64,000 bases of DNA, from contig NZ_JAPWHB010000001.1 of NCBI RefSeq assembly GCF_027214025.1, positions 558,001 through 622,000 on the forward strand, written 5' to 3'. The DNA is from Parahoeflea alexandrii. Its GTDB lineage: Bacteria > Pseudomonadota > Alphaproteobacteria > Rhizobiales > Rhizobiaceae. The position numbers and the translations under genes were made by a program. The notes beneath the pieces are model-generated. The model saw nothing but the letters and a program-made list of their open reading frames with translations, did not search any database and was not told the DNA's origin. Shown in pieces: positions 26,827 to 35,320 of the stretch; position 1 is the first letter of the stretch, and each line of letters opens with the position of its first letter.

Positions 26827-27117
26827 ATGAAACTTTGGAAGGACATGGCAGCGATGGCGGATGCGGAAGAGACGGCGATCGCGGTGCTGGTCTGGCTTGC
26901 GGGCGAACCCGAACTGATGGGCCGTTTCCTGGCGCTGACCGGGCTCGAGGCTTCCAACCTGCGCGAAGCCGCCAGGGAGCCGGGGTTCCTCGCCGGCGTT
27001 CTGGGCTTCCTGATGAGCCATGAACCGACGCTGCTGGCATTCTGCGCGGCAACCGATACCAGGCCTGAAACGATTTCCCGGGCTTTCCATGCACTTGGCG
27101 GAACCAGCGAGGCATGA
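26827..27117 (+). CDS. DUF3572 family protein
   Basis: A 96-residue helical protein (ETAIAVLVWLAGEPELMGRFLALTGL ... LGFLMSHEPTLLAFC), fitting DUF3572, which is often found beside divK/pleD in Hyphomicrobiales. Function unknown. It is divergent from divK, and its TGA overlaps the next ATG by 4 bp, which makes a two-gene operon. The exact start is uncertain; ATGs at 26848 and 26857 are alternatives. Confidence 0.8.
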   Translation: MKLWKDMAAMADAEETAIAVLVWLAGEPELMGRFLALTGLEASNLREAAREPGFLAGVLGFLMSHEPTLLAFCAATDTRPETISRAFHALGGTSEA

Positions 27118-27773
27118 CGATGCTTATCCCCGAAGCGGAACATGATGATCTGCACTTGGGCGAGCGACCGCTGATCGTCTGCGATATCGACGAGGTCGTG
27201 CTCGAATTCGTCACCCCCTTCATGGCCTATCTCGACCACAACGGCCACGAGTTGCGGGCCACGTCGTTCCGCCTGCACGGAAATGTCTTCAGCCGCGCCG
27301 ACGGCAGTGAAACGCCGGGTGAGACCGTCAGCGCAATGCTGGAAGCCTTCTTCGAGGCCCAGGACGAGTGGCAGACGCCGGTGATCGAGGCGGCAGAGAG
27401 CCTGGCGCGGCTGTCCACCCACGCCGACATCGTGTTCCTGACCGCTATGCCGCCGCGCCATCGGGGCCTGCGGCGAACCCTGCTTTCCCGGCATGGCTTC
27501 GATTATCCGATGATTGCGACCGAAGCGCCCAAGGGGCCTGCGGTGCTGGCCCTGCACGGCGCGCGGGCGCAGCCGGTGGTGTTCATCGACGATATCTTCG
27601 TCAATCTGCAGTCGGTGCGCAAGCATGTGCCGGAGACGCTCTTGGTCAACCTGATGGCCAATGACACCTTCCGCGCGCTGGCGCCACATCCCGGCGACGG
27701 AGTCGAGATCGCGACCGACTGGCCGCATGCCGAATCCCTGATCAAGGCCCATATCAACGCCAGTGCCGGCTGA
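27114..27773 (+). CDS. HAD-superfamily hydrolase-like protein
   Basis: A 219-residue protein with the HAD motif I DIDEVVLEF (residues 22-30; nucleophile and general acid Asp), motif II in VFLTAMPPRHR, and a late FIDDIFVNLQSV acidic motif. The pattern is of small HAD phosphatases; the substrate is unknown. Coupled to DUF3572 by ATGA overlap. Confidence 0.8.
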   Translation: MTMLIPEAEHDDLHLGERPLIVCDIDEVVLEFVTPFMAYLDHNGHELRATSFRLHGNVFSRADGSETPGETVSAMLEAFFEAQDEWQTPVIEAAESLARLSTHADIVFLTAMPPRHRGLRRTLLSRHGFDYPMIATEAPKGPAVLALHGARAQPVVFIDDIFVNLQSVRKHVPETLLVNLMANDTFRALAPHPGDGVEIATDWPHAESLIKAHINASAG

Positions 27774-27820
27774 GCGGAGGGCTGCAGCAAAGGTGCTTGC
27801 CGGGTAGACAGAGGTGCGTC

Positions 27821-28399
27821 TCATGCAAGCGCTTTTCGCATTAGCGGCCGTCCCGGCTTCCGCTCAGCGATGCGCTCGAAACCCGCCTTCTCGAACACCG
27901 ACACGGAGCCGACGAACAGGCCTACCGATTTCGACTGCTTGGCCTTGAGCATCGGGCAGGCCTCGACAATCTGTGCACCATTGTCCCTCGCATGCTCCAC
28001 CGCCGCGTTGAGAAGAGCGTGGCTGATCCCCTGCCCGCGGCGCTTGGACTGGATAAAGAAGCAGGAGATTGCCCAAAGCCGCGGATCGGTTGGATCGTCG
28101 CCATCCAGCGGCCGGGACACGGTCCGGTCGGTATTCCAGCGCGGCACATGGGCGCGCGGCGTGACCTGTACCCAGCCAACGGGGACACCGTCCTCGAGCG
28201 CGATCAGGCCGGGCGGCAGCGCCGCCCCGGTCGCCTTCTGCAAGAGCTGCTTCTTCTCCTCCTTGTCCATCGCGGCACGTTGTTTCGGCGCCAGCCGGAA
28301 ATAGCTGCACCAGCATCCGTAACAGGCGCCCTGCGGCCCGAACAGGGTTTCGAGCGCCGGCCACAAGTCGGCGGTGACGGGACGAATATCAAGGTTCAC
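27821..28399 (-). CDS. GNAT family N-acetyltransferase with Cys cluster
   Basis: A 192-residue GNAT protein. After the N-terminal strand it has GACYGCWCSYFRL, a Cys-rich element seen in one GNAT subgroup, then the acetyl-CoA loop KRRGQGISHALL and a FEKAGFERIAER C-terminus. A GTG at 28399 is preferred as the start because GAAGGAAAG sits immediately upstream; an ATG at 28426 lacks a ribosome site. It is divergent from the GAF/Fis regulator across about 220 bp. Confidence 0.85.
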   Translation of the reverse strand: MNLDIRPVTADLWPALETLFGPQGACYGCWCSYFRLAPKQRAAMDKEEKKQLLQKATGAALPPGLIALEDGVPVGWVQVTPRAHVPRWNTDRTVSRPLDGDDPTDPRLWAISCFFIQSKRRGQGISHALLNAAVEHARDNGAQIVEACPMLKAKQSKSVGLFVGSVSVFEKAGFERIAERKPGRPLMRKALA

Positions 28400-28618
28400 G
28401 CGCTTTCCTTCGATCGGCTGGACCATCCACTGAGTCGCAAGGCTATTTCGAAACCCGGCAACGTTCAACTTTTGTTCACGGCTATTCCGGTCCACACAAC
28501 TGACGGATCCGCGTCCCCGTTCCGCAAATCGGCTTGCGACCAATGGCCCATCCGCACCGGCTGGATTTGCCTTTGCAACCGCGTATGCTGGCGGACAAGT
28601 TCTGGGAGGATCTTCACC

Positions 28619-29599
28619 ATGCATTCTGCGGTCGATCATGCATCGCGTGTCGAAGCTGCGCTTTATTCGGGCAAGGCGGCCCAGCTCCCGGTGGTCGCGT
28701 CCTGGCAACGTTCGAAAATGTTGCACCGGATCGACCCGGATCAGGCCAAGCCGCCGGAACGGCTGACATCCCAGGAGCTTTCGGAAGTCTACGAACGCAC
28801 CGGGCTGCTTTTGCACACGTCCAATCCCAGCCTCGACAGCCTGTACCGGGCTGTCGGCGATGTCGGCTGCTCGGTGTTGCTGGCGGACGCCGACGGCGTG
28901 ATCATCGCCCGGCGCGGCGCCGTTCAGGACGACCGGACCTTCGACGAATGGGGTTTGTGGACCGGGGCGGTGTGGAGCGAACAGCGCGAAGGCACCAATG
29001 GCATTGGAACCTGCCTCGTCGAAAAGCGGGCCCTGACCATCCACAAGGACCAGCATTTCCAGGCCAAGAACACCGAGCTGTCCTGCACCGCCGCCCCGAT
29101 CTTCGATCATCAGGGCGATTTGCTGGCGGTCATCGATGTCTCCTCCTGCCGGGCCGACCTGACCGCCGGGTTCTCGCGCCTTATCGGATGCGCGGTTCTC
29201 GATGCCGCACGCCGGATCGAGGCGATGTATTTCGGCGCCATGTTCCCCGATTGCCGGATCGTCCTTACCGGCCCGGACCCGGAAGCCTGTTCGAGTGCGG
29301 CGAGCGACCAGCTGGCGACACTGATCGCGGTCGATCGGGATGACTTCGTGGTTGGCGCTACCCGACAGGCGCGACGGACATTCGGCCTGAGCGCCGAAGA
29401 TTTCCATCAGCCTATTCCGCTGTCGCGACTGCACGGCCAGGTGGTCAACGGCAACGAAGACTTCCAGACCGCCGAACGGCGGATCATCCTGCAGGCGCTG
29501 GCGCGTAGCGGAGGCAATGTGTCGGCGGCGGCTTCGGCCATGGGCATCAGCCGCGCCACGCTTCACCGGAAGATCAAACAACTCGATTTGAAGCGGTAA
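28619..29599 (+). CDS. AcoR-like regulator: GAF plus Fis-type HTH, no AAA+ domain
   Basis: A 326-residue protein starting MHSAVDHASRVEAALYSG, with GGGAGGA upstream. It carries the AcoR N-terminal SWQRS motif, a GAF sensor domain (about residues 60-215, including REGTNGIGTCLVEK), and a C-terminal Fis-type helix-turn-helix (AERRIILQALARSGGNVSAAASAMGISRATLHRKIKQL). The central AAA+ sigma-54 activation domain of AcoR is missing, so it should act as a conventional regulator. It precedes an aldehyde dehydrogenase and DUF779, and probably controls them through the palindrome at 29624-29651. Confidence 0.88.
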   Translation: MHSAVDHASRVEAALYSGKAAQLPVVASWQRSKMLHRIDPDQAKPPERLTSQELSEVYERTGLLLHTSNPSLDSLYRAVGDVGCSVLLADADGVIIARRGAVQDDRTFDEWGLWTGAVWSEQREGTNGIGTCLVEKRALTIHKDQHFQAKNTELSCTAAPIFDHQGDLLAVIDVSSCRADLTAGFSRLIGCAVLDAARRIEAMYFGAMFPDCRIVLTGPDPEACSSAASDQLATLIAVDRDDFVVGATRQARRTFGLSAEDFHQPIPLSRLHGQVVNGNEDFQTAERRIILQALARSGGNVSAAASAMGISRATLHRKIKQLDLKR

Positions 29600-29623
29600 C
29601 CCCAAACACCGAGCTTTGGTGCC

Positions 29624-29651
29624 GGATGTGTCGCAATTCTGCGACACATCC
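29624..29651. promoter_or_regulatory. Perfect 28-bp palindrome, likely operator of aldehyde dehydrogenase genes
   Basis: Two 12-bp arms, GGATGTGTCGCA and TGCGACACATCC, flank ATTC. The core TGTCGCA-N4-TGCGACA resembles sites of AcoR-class regulators. It lies 25 bp after the regulator stop and 93 bp before the dehydrogenase ATG. It has no T-run, so an operator is more likely than a terminator. Confidence 0.7.
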
Positions 29652-29743
29652 AGTCCAGCTTCGAATGTGGGCCGGGTGACAGCTTACGGCAGCCAATGCA
29701 ACGTCCTTCCATTGCACTTGCAACCATCTGGGAGGACTACATC

Positions 29744-31234
29744 ATGGCTTTCAAATTCAAGGCGAAATACGGAAACTTCATCGGCGGCAAATTTGTCGAG
29801 CCTGTCGATGGGCAGTATTTCGACAACATCACCCCGGTCAACGGCTCGGTTCTGTGCCAGGTCGCCCGTTCGAACGCCAAGGACATCGAACTGGCGCTTG
29901 ATGCCGCGCACGCCGCCAAGGACGCCTGGGGCGCAACCAGCGTTGCCGAGCGCAGCGTGCTGCTCAACAAGATCGCCCAGGCGATGGAAGACAACATCGC
30001 CATCCTGGCCGAAGCCGAGACCTGGGACAACGGCAAGCCAATCCGCGAGACGACAGCCGCCGACGTGCCGCTCGGCATCGATCACTTCCGCTATTTCGCC
30101 GGTGTCATCCGCGCCCAGGAAGGCTCGCTGAGCGAACTCGATGCCGACACCGTCGCCTATCACTTCCATGAACCGCTCGGCGTGGTTGGCCAGATCATCC
30201 CCTGGAACTTCCCGCTGCTGATGGCGATCTGGAAGCTGGCGCCCGCGCTGGCGGCCGGCAATTGCGTGGTTCTCAAGCCGGCCGAACAGACCCCGGCTTC
30301 GATCATGGTGCTGATGGAGCTGATCGCCGACATCCTGCCCGCGGGCGTGGTCAACGTGGTCAACGGCTTCGGCCTCGAAGCAGGCAAGCCGCTCGCCTCG
30401 TCGACGCGCATCGCCAAGATCGCTTTTACCGGCGAAACCACCACCGGCCGGCTGATCATGCAGTATGCCAGCCAGAACATCATTCCCTGCACGCTCGAAC
30501 TCGGCGGCAAGTCGCCCAACATCTTCTTCAAGGATGTCGCCGACCATGACGACGATTTCTTCGACAAGGCGATCGAAGGCTTCGTGCTGTTCGCCTTCAA
30601 CCAGGGCGAGGTCTGCACCTGCCCGAGCCGCGCCCTGATCCACGAGGACATCTACGAGGAATTCATGGCCCGTGCGCTCAAGCGCGTCGAAGCCATCGTC
30701 CAGGGCGATCCTCTCAAGTTCGAAACCATGGTCGGCGCGCAGGCCTCGAGCGAGCAGTTCGAGAAAATCCTGTCCTACCTGGACATCGGCCGCAAGGAAG
30801 GCGCGGAAGTGCTGATCGGCGGCGAGGCGATGCCGACCAGCGGCGCCACCGAAGGCGGTTATTACATCAAGCCGACGGTGTTCAAGGGTCACAACAAGAT
30901 GCGGATCTTCCAGGAGGAAATCTTCGGTCCGGTGGTCTCGGTCTGTACCTTCAAGACCGACGAGGAAGCGCTGGAGATCGCCAATGACACGCTCTACGGG
31001 CTTGGCGCCGGCGTCTGGAGCCGCAACGCCAACACCTGCTACCGCTTCGGCCGGGCGATCAAGGCGGGCCGGGTCTGGACCAATTGCTACCACGCCTACC
31101 CGGCACACGCTGCATTTGGCGGCTACAAGCAGTCCGGCATCGGTCGCGAAAACCACCTGATGATGCTGCATCACTACCAGCAGACCAAGAACCTGCTGGT
31201 CAGCTACAGCCCGAAGAAGCTCGGCTTCTTCTGA
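29744..31234 (+). CDS. exaC: Aldehyde dehydrogenase, ExaC/AcoD type
   Basis: A 496-residue NAD-dependent aldehyde dehydrogenase that oxidises acetaldehyde or related short aldehydes. It opens [20 protein letters not shown] and has [21 protein letters not shown], the [13 protein letters not shown] glutamate motif and catalytic Cys291 in [21 protein letters not shown] precedes the ATG. The gene-set (GAF/Fis regulator, this enzyme, DUF779) is the usual neighbourhood of ExaC-like enzymes in ethanol or acetoin oxidation. Confidence 0.92.
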   Translation: MAFKFKAKYGNFIGGKFVEPVDGQYFDNITPVNGSVLCQVARSNAKDIELALDAAHAAKDAWGATSVAERSVLLNKIAQAMEDNIAILAEAETWDNGKPIRETTAADVPLGIDHFRYFAGVIRAQEGSLSELDADTVAYHFHEPLGVVGQIIPWNFPLLMAIWKLAPALAAGNCVVLKPAEQTPASIMVLMELIADILPAGVVNVVNGFGLEAGKPLASSTRIAKIAFTGETTTGRLIMQYASQNIIPCTLELGGKSPNIFFKDVADHDDDFFDKAIEGFVLFAFNQGEVCTCPSRALIHEDIYEEFMARALKRVEAIVQGDPLKFETMVGAQASSEQFEKILSYLDIGRKEGAEVLIGGEAMPTSGATEGGYYIKPTVFKGHNKMRIFQEEIFGPVVSVCTFKTDEEALEIANDTLYGLGAGVWSRNANTCYRFGRAIKAGRVWTNCYHAYPAHAAFGGYKQSGIGRENHLMMLHHYQQTKNLLVSYSPKKLGFF

Positions 31235-31305
31235 TATGCTCCAGGACCCGGGCGGCTCTTGCGCCGCCCGGGTCCGCCTGCTCGCGGCACAAACGGGAGG
31301 TTGTC

Positions 31306-31641
31306 ATGCTGAACCAGGTCGAGGCGACAGACGCCGCGCTGAAACTGATCGAGGAAATCCGCGCCGACCACGGGCCGGTGATCTTCCACCAGTCCGGCGG
31401 CTGCTGCGACGGCTCGGCGCCGATGTGCCTGGCCGAAGGCGACCTGATGATTTCCGACAGCGACGTGCTTCTCGGCGAGATCGGCGGCGCGCCGTTCTAC
31501 ATCGGCGGCCTGCAATACGAGGCCTGGAAGCACACGCGGCTGATCATCGACGTGATCGACGGGCGCGGCGGCATGTTCTCGCTCGACAATGGCCGCGGCA
31601 GGCGCTTCATCACCCGATCGGACCTGTGCAGCCTCGATTGA
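31306..31641 (+). CDS. DUF779 protein
   Basis: A 111-residue protein with CCDGSAPMCL around residues 30-39, the conserved Cys-rich element of DUF779, and a FSLDNGRGRRFITRS C-terminus. A good CGGGAGG ribosome site precedes the ATG. DUF779 genes commonly follow ExaC/AcoD-type aldehyde dehydrogenases; the role is unassigned, possibly metal or thiol chemistry. The ATG is 71 bp after the dehydrogenase stop, so the two are likely co-transcribed. Confidence 0.9.
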   Translation: MLNQVEATDAALKLIEEIRADHGPVIFHQSGGCCDGSAPMCLAEGDLMISDSDVLLGEIGGAPFYIGGLQYEAWKHTRLIIDVIDGRGGMFSLDNGRGRRFITRSDLCSLD

Positions 31642-31708
31642 ATGCAGCGCGGCTGTGGCCCCGATAGATGTGCGCACCCTGTTTGATACACTTGCGCAAA
31701 GCGGCGAT

Positions 31709-31723
31709 GTTCAATATTTGTTC
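31709..31723. promoter_or_regulatory. LexA (SOS) box of dinB
   Basis: GTTC-AATATTT-GTTC is an exact match to the alphaproteobacterial LexA consensus GTTC-N7-GTTC, ending 5 bp before the dinB ATG. Confidence 0.85.
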
Positions 31724-31728
31724 TTGCC

Positions 31729-33033
31729 ATGTCCGCAGCCTCTTCCACTCCCGGCTTTTGCCGTGACTGCCTGGCCCCCGCGCGCGCGGAGACCAGGCGC
31801 TGCCATGCCTGCGGCAGCCCACGGCTGATCCGCCACGCCGAGATCGACCGGCTGACGCTGGCGCATGTGGATTGCGATGCATTTTACGCAACGGTGGAAA
31901 AGCGCGACAATCCGGAGCTTGCCGACAAGCCGGTGATCATCGGCGGGGGAAAACGCGGCGTCGTCTCCACCTGCTGCTACATCGCCCGCATCCACGGTGT
32001 GCGCTCGGCGATGCCGATGTTCAAGGCGCTCGACGCCTGCCCGGACGCGATCGTCATCAAGCCCGACATGGAGAAATATGTGCGCGTCGGGCGCGAGGTG
32101 CGCCGGATGATGGAGGAACTGACACCGCTGGTGCAGCCGATCTCGATTGACGAGGCGTTCCTGGATCTCGCGGGCACCGAGAGGCTGCACAAGGACACCC
32201 CTGCCCGCACGCTGGCACGCTTTGCCGCGCGGGTGGAAGCGGAAATCGGCATCAGCCTGTCGGTCGGGCTGTCCTACTGCAAGTTCCTCGCCAAGGTCGC
32301 CTCCGATCTCGACAAGCCGCGCGGCTTCTCGGTGATCGGCAAGGCCGAAGCGCTCGCCTTCCTGGCGCCGAAACCGGTGTCGCTGATCTGGGGCGTCGGC
32401 AAGGCCTTCTCGGCGACGCTGGAGCGCGACGGCATCAGCACCATCGGCCAGTTGCAGACGATGGAGGAAACCGCGCTGATGCGCCGCTACGGCGTGATGG
32501 GCAAGCGGCTCTATCACCTTGCGCGCGGCGAGGACGACCGCACGGTGCATCCGAACGAAGGCGCGAAAAGTGTTTCCGCCGAGACCACGTTCAACACCGA
32601 CCTGTCGCAAGCCAAGGATCTGGTGCCGGTGCTCCGGCGGTTGTCGGAGAAGGTGTCGGCGCGCCTCAAGGCATCGGGCATCGCCGGTCAGACAGTCGTG
32701 CTCAAGCTCAAGACCGCGGATTTCAAGAGCCGGACCCGGAATTTCAAGCTCGAAGACCCGACGGTGCTTGCCGACAGGATCTTCCGCACCGGTCTGCACC
32801 TGCTCGAACGCGAACTCGGCCAGGACCGGTTCCGGCTGATCGGCATCGGCGTGTCGGATCTCACCGACGCGGCCCGCGCCGACCCGCCCGATCTGGTCGA
32901 CCCAGTCGCGGCACGGCGGGCGGTGGCGGAAAGCGCCATCGACAAGGTGCGGCAGAAATTCGGCCGCGACATTGTCGAGACCGGCTACACCTTCGGTACC
33001 TCGCGCAAGACACGGCAGGCGGACGAGGACTGA
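31729..33033 (+). CDS. dinB: DNA polymerase IV (Y family) with N-terminal zinc-ribbon
   Basis: Error-prone translesion polymerase, 434 residues. The catalytic acids are in [13 protein letters not shown] and SIDEAFLD; fingers, thumb ([15 protein letters not shown]) and little-finger regions follow in order. The first 30 residues carry two CxxC pairs (Cys11, 14, 25, 28) that should form a small zinc ribbon absent from E. coli DinB. A canonical LexA box abuts the ATG, so it should be SOS-induced; the box placement implies a very short leader or a leaderless mRNA. Confidence 0.94.
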   Translation: MSAASSTPGFCRDCLAPARAETRRCHACGSPRLIRHAEIDRLTLAHVDCDAFYATVEKRDNPELADKPVIIGGGKRGVVSTCCYIARIHGVRSAMPMFKALDACPDAIVIKPDMEKYVRVGREVRRMMEELTPLVQPISIDEAFLDLAGTERLHKDTPARTLARFAARVEAEIGISLSVGLSYCKFLAKVASDLDKPRGFSVIGKAEALAFLAPKPVSLIWGVGKAFSATLERDGISTIGQLQTMEETALMRRYGVMGKRLYHLARGEDDRTVHPNEGAKSVSAETTFNTDLSQAKDLVPVLRRLSEKVSARLKASGIAGQTVVLKLKTADFKSRTRNFKLEDPTVLADRIFRTGLHLLERELGQDRFRLIGIGVSDLTDAARADPPDLVDPVAARRAVAESAIDKVRQKFGRDIVETGYTFGTSRKTRQADED

Positions 33034-33355
33034 GGTCCGTCGCCGGTCCGGCGAGGCTTTGACTGATGCGGCTTGCAGCACCGAACCTGCCTTCAAGCCG
33101 AGCGCCCGACGCCCCCGCCTGCAATGATCATCGCCCCGGGGCCGATCATCGTCCGGTGAGCGGACACGCCGCCGCATGCCTTGCGAAGAAAATGACGCCC
33201 GCAAAGCTTCCAATGAACTTGGCAAAAGACCCTCTGTACTTCTTTGCGTACTTTTCCTTATGGTTGATTATTTTCCTATATCTCGCATAGGTTGCATAGA
33301 CGTGAGGAATGTTGTTCGCCATATCGTTTTCTTCCGCACGACGACGCACCGCGGA
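33034..33355. other. Intergenic region with possible membrane micro-ORF
   Basis: 322 bp between dinB and the AraC-type gene, A/T-rich in its second half. A 25-codon frame at 33213-33290 encodes MNLAKDPLYFFAYFSLWL and ends in a hydrophobic run, like a single membrane helix, but its ribosome site is weak. I support no other gene. Confidence 0.35.
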
Positions 33356-34066
33356 ATGGAAACCTTCAGGCTTCTGGTCGACTCGGACGATCGTGGCCTT
33401 GACCGGACGCTGCGCAACACCATCCGCAACACTGCACATCTCGACTTCTTCGATATGCCGCCCGAGGGCGGGACGATCGACAGCCAGATCGTCATCTTCG
33501 ATTGCCGGCACCGCTTTTCAGGCGCCGGCGCCCTGGCGATGCCGGACCTGAACGCCGGCTCCTCCCATATCGCGCTTATCAACCCGGAACCCGGCAGCCG
33601 TCACGACGCCTACAGGACCGGGTTTTCGGACTTCCTCAGTTGGCCCCTTCTGGCCCCCGAGTTACATGCACGGCTGCTCGCCCAATCCCGCGCCCACTCG
33701 CTCAAGGATCCGAGGCACCGCTATTCGCGCGTCGCCCTGGTCGAGCGCTGCTGCGCATTCATGGCCGAACAGATCGCCACGTCCATCTCGGTCAGATCGC
33801 TGGCGCAGAAGTTCAACACCAACCACAACACCCTCAACGAGCTGTTCAAACGGGAAATGGGCCTGCCGCCGCTCGCCTGGCAACGCAAGCTCCGGCTGGA
33901 GCGCGCAGCGCGCCAACTGCGGATCACGGACGCTCCGATCAACGTGATAGCGGCCGATCACGGATACGACCTGCCTGCCAACTTCACGACAGCATTCCGG
34001 CGGCATTTCGGCGCCACGCCGCACGATTACAGAAAATCTGAAAACATCAGAACTATAGATGAATAG
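33356..34066 (+). CDS. AraC-type regulator with degenerate receiver-like N-terminus
   Basis: A 236-residue protein from METFRLLVDSDD (start uncertain; the frame extends further upstream). Residues 1-110 follow the receiver pattern: acidic residues after strand 1 (VDSDD), IVIFDC for strand 3, IALINP for strand 4, and DFLSWPLLAPELHARL, where active receivers have SKP; the invariant Lys is Trp96. Residues 125-225 are an AraC HTH (VRSLAQKFNTNHNTLNELF; GYDLPANFTTAFRRHFGATPHDYR). It probably binds DNA without normal phosphorylation. The three following genes on the same strand are plausible targets. Confidence 0.8.
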   Translation: METFRLLVDSDDRGLDRTLRNTIRNTAHLDFFDMPPEGGTIDSQIVIFDCRHRFSGAGALAMPDLNAGSSHIALINPEPGSRHDAYRTGFSDFLSWPLLAPELHARLLAQSRAHSLKDPRHRYSRVALVERCCAFMAEQIATSISVRSLAQKFNTNHNTLNELFKREMGLPPLAWQRKLRLERAARQLRITDAPINVIAADHGYDLPANFTTAFRRHFGATPHDYRKSENIRTIDE

Positions 34067-34254
34067 TTAAATATCTTTATTACTACAGTAATCTATATTG
34101 AATTCATGATTTGCCTAATATCCACAAGATAAATCACGCATTACGAGTCTTCATCTTGGGTGCATTTACGCCAATCATAGCCTGAAACCGAAAGCAACGG
34201 GGGCCTGCATTCTCCAGGTTCTCCGTTCAATCAACCCCGCAAAGGACATTCAAC

Positions 34255-34878
34255 ATGCCGACTTACGAACTGGACATCACATTCGACTCCGCCGGCCTCG
34301 ATGCTCTGAACGCCTCGGGTCAGAAAGTCACCATCGTCAAGCAGAGCTCCGGCGGCAAGCAGACCGCCTGGATCACCTTCACGCCGCAACTGGCCAATTC
34401 GGTGACCTGGACCGAGCAGTATTCGGTCTACTCGTCCACCACCAACGCCCAGGCCGGCGCGAAGATCATCACCAGCTCCGAGGCGACGGCGATTGGCGGC
34501 AGCAGCTACACCCTCAACACGTCCGGCTACTTCGATGCGGGTGTCTCCGGTGTGGTCTTGCCAACCCAGTACCAGATCTTCAATGGCGATCCGGACCTCT
34601 TGATCGGCACAACGCCGATGGTCACCGGCGGCCTGGTGCAGGGCGCAAGCGTGAACGGCACCACCGTTTCCGCGCCGATGTGTGCGGTCGGAATTCTCTA
34701 CAACCAGACCGCCGTGTTCACCCCGATTGAGACCATCCTGGTCTACACGTCGAGCTACTCAGACAACGGCATCGTGATCTCCAGCGTCGCCGGCAACGCC
34801 TTGACCGTTCAGTACACCACGAACACGACGGCGAGCATCACCTACAACGACCAGAACAACCAGTTCATCATGTCCTAG
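34255..34878 (+). CDS. Unknown beta-rich protein A, paralog of the gene at 35321
   Basis: A 207-residue, Ser/Thr/Asn-rich protein with no signal peptide and no membrane helix. It begins PTYELDITFDSAGLDAL, has VTWTEQYSVYSSTTNA near residues 50-65, and ends in short alternating strands (ALTVQYTTNTTASITYNDQ). One Cys only. AAAGGAC precedes the ATG. It shares with the gene at 35321 the opening Y-x-LDI-x(2)-D-x-AGL, the VTWT element and an A-x-G-x-x-YT/FT-x-N pattern near residues 80-90, so the two are divergent paralogs. I recognise no named function. Confidence 0.75.
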   Translation: MPTYELDITFDSAGLDALNASGQKVTIVKQSSGGKQTAWITFTPQLANSVTWTEQYSVYSSTTNAQAGAKIITSSEATAIGGSSYTLNTSGYFDAGVSGVVLPTQYQIFNGDPDLLIGTTPMVTGGLVQGASVNGTTVSAPMCAVGILYNQTAVFTPIETILVYTSSYSDNGIVISSVAGNALTVQYTTNTTASITYNDQNNQFIMS

Positions 34879-34885
34879 GCCCTTT

Positions 34886-34906
34886 CGAGGAGGCCAAGCC
34901 TCCTCG
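34886..34906. repeat. Stem-loop after protein A gene
   Basis: CGAGGAGGC-CAA-GCCTCCTCG, a perfect 9-bp stem 8 bp after the stop. No T-run, so RNA processing, stabilisation or attenuation is as likely as termination. Confidence 0.6.
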
Positions 34907-34953
34907 ATTGCCTCGGCAAGTTCTGATGAAACCGACCGCCCTAACAGGAGGCC

Positions 34954-35196
34954 ATGATGCCAAACCAAGCAGTTCCACGGGGCCTTACGGCGAACATCGG
35001 CGCCAATGTGATCGCCGGGAACCTTCAAGTCATCGGGGTCGCGACGCCCTATACGATCTCGATCAATGGCGCGGCGGCGACCGCGCATGTCGCTGCAGTC
35101 GCTGTGCCCGATACCTATGCGATCAACAACCAGACGGTATCGGTGACGAACACCACAGCGACGCCCGGCCCGGACAACCTGACCCTGAGCTGGTAG
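34954..35196 (+). CDS. Unknown small protein B (80 aa)
   Basis: An 80-residue protein opening MMPNQAVPRGLTANIGANVI. It is rich in Ala, Thr, Asn and Val, with strand-like segments (PYTISINGAAATAHVAAVAV) and no Cys. AGGAGG lies right upstream, so the start is well supported; the second ATG may be the used one. It is flanked by paralogs A and C on the same strand, with a stem-loop on either side. Function unknown. Confidence 0.65.
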   Translation: MMPNQAVPRGLTANIGANVIAGNLQVIGVATPYTISINGAAATAHVAAVAVPDTYAINNQTVSVTNTTATPGPDNLTLSW

Positions 35197-35217
35197 CGCC
35201 AGACCAGCATCCAAGAT

Positions 35218-35259
35218 GCATTTGCCCGGATTGATCAGCATCGCAGTCCGGGCAAATGC
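35218..35259. repeat. Stem-loop between protein B and C genes
   Basis: A 13-bp perfect stem (GCATTTGCCCGGA / TCCGGGCAAATGC) with a 16-nt loop, 21 bp after the protein B stop and 61 bp before gene C. No T-run follows. Confidence 0.65.
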
Positions 35260-35320
35260 CTTGCTCCCTGGCTTGACGACCTCAAAGGGTCTCCAGGCTC
35301 TCCCCTGAGCGGACCGAAAG

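Noticed and set aside
29652..29743. Sigma-54 -24/-12 promoter before the aldehyde dehydrogenase
   Set aside because: A GG-N10-GC pair exists, but the flanking bases match poorly, and the regulator lacks the AAA+ domain needed for sigma-54.
33146..33511. Minus-strand frame opposite the AraC gene start
   Set aside because: It overlaps a conserved HTH gene, lacks a clear ribosome site and has no recognised motif; a small chance remains for its 58-codon end section.
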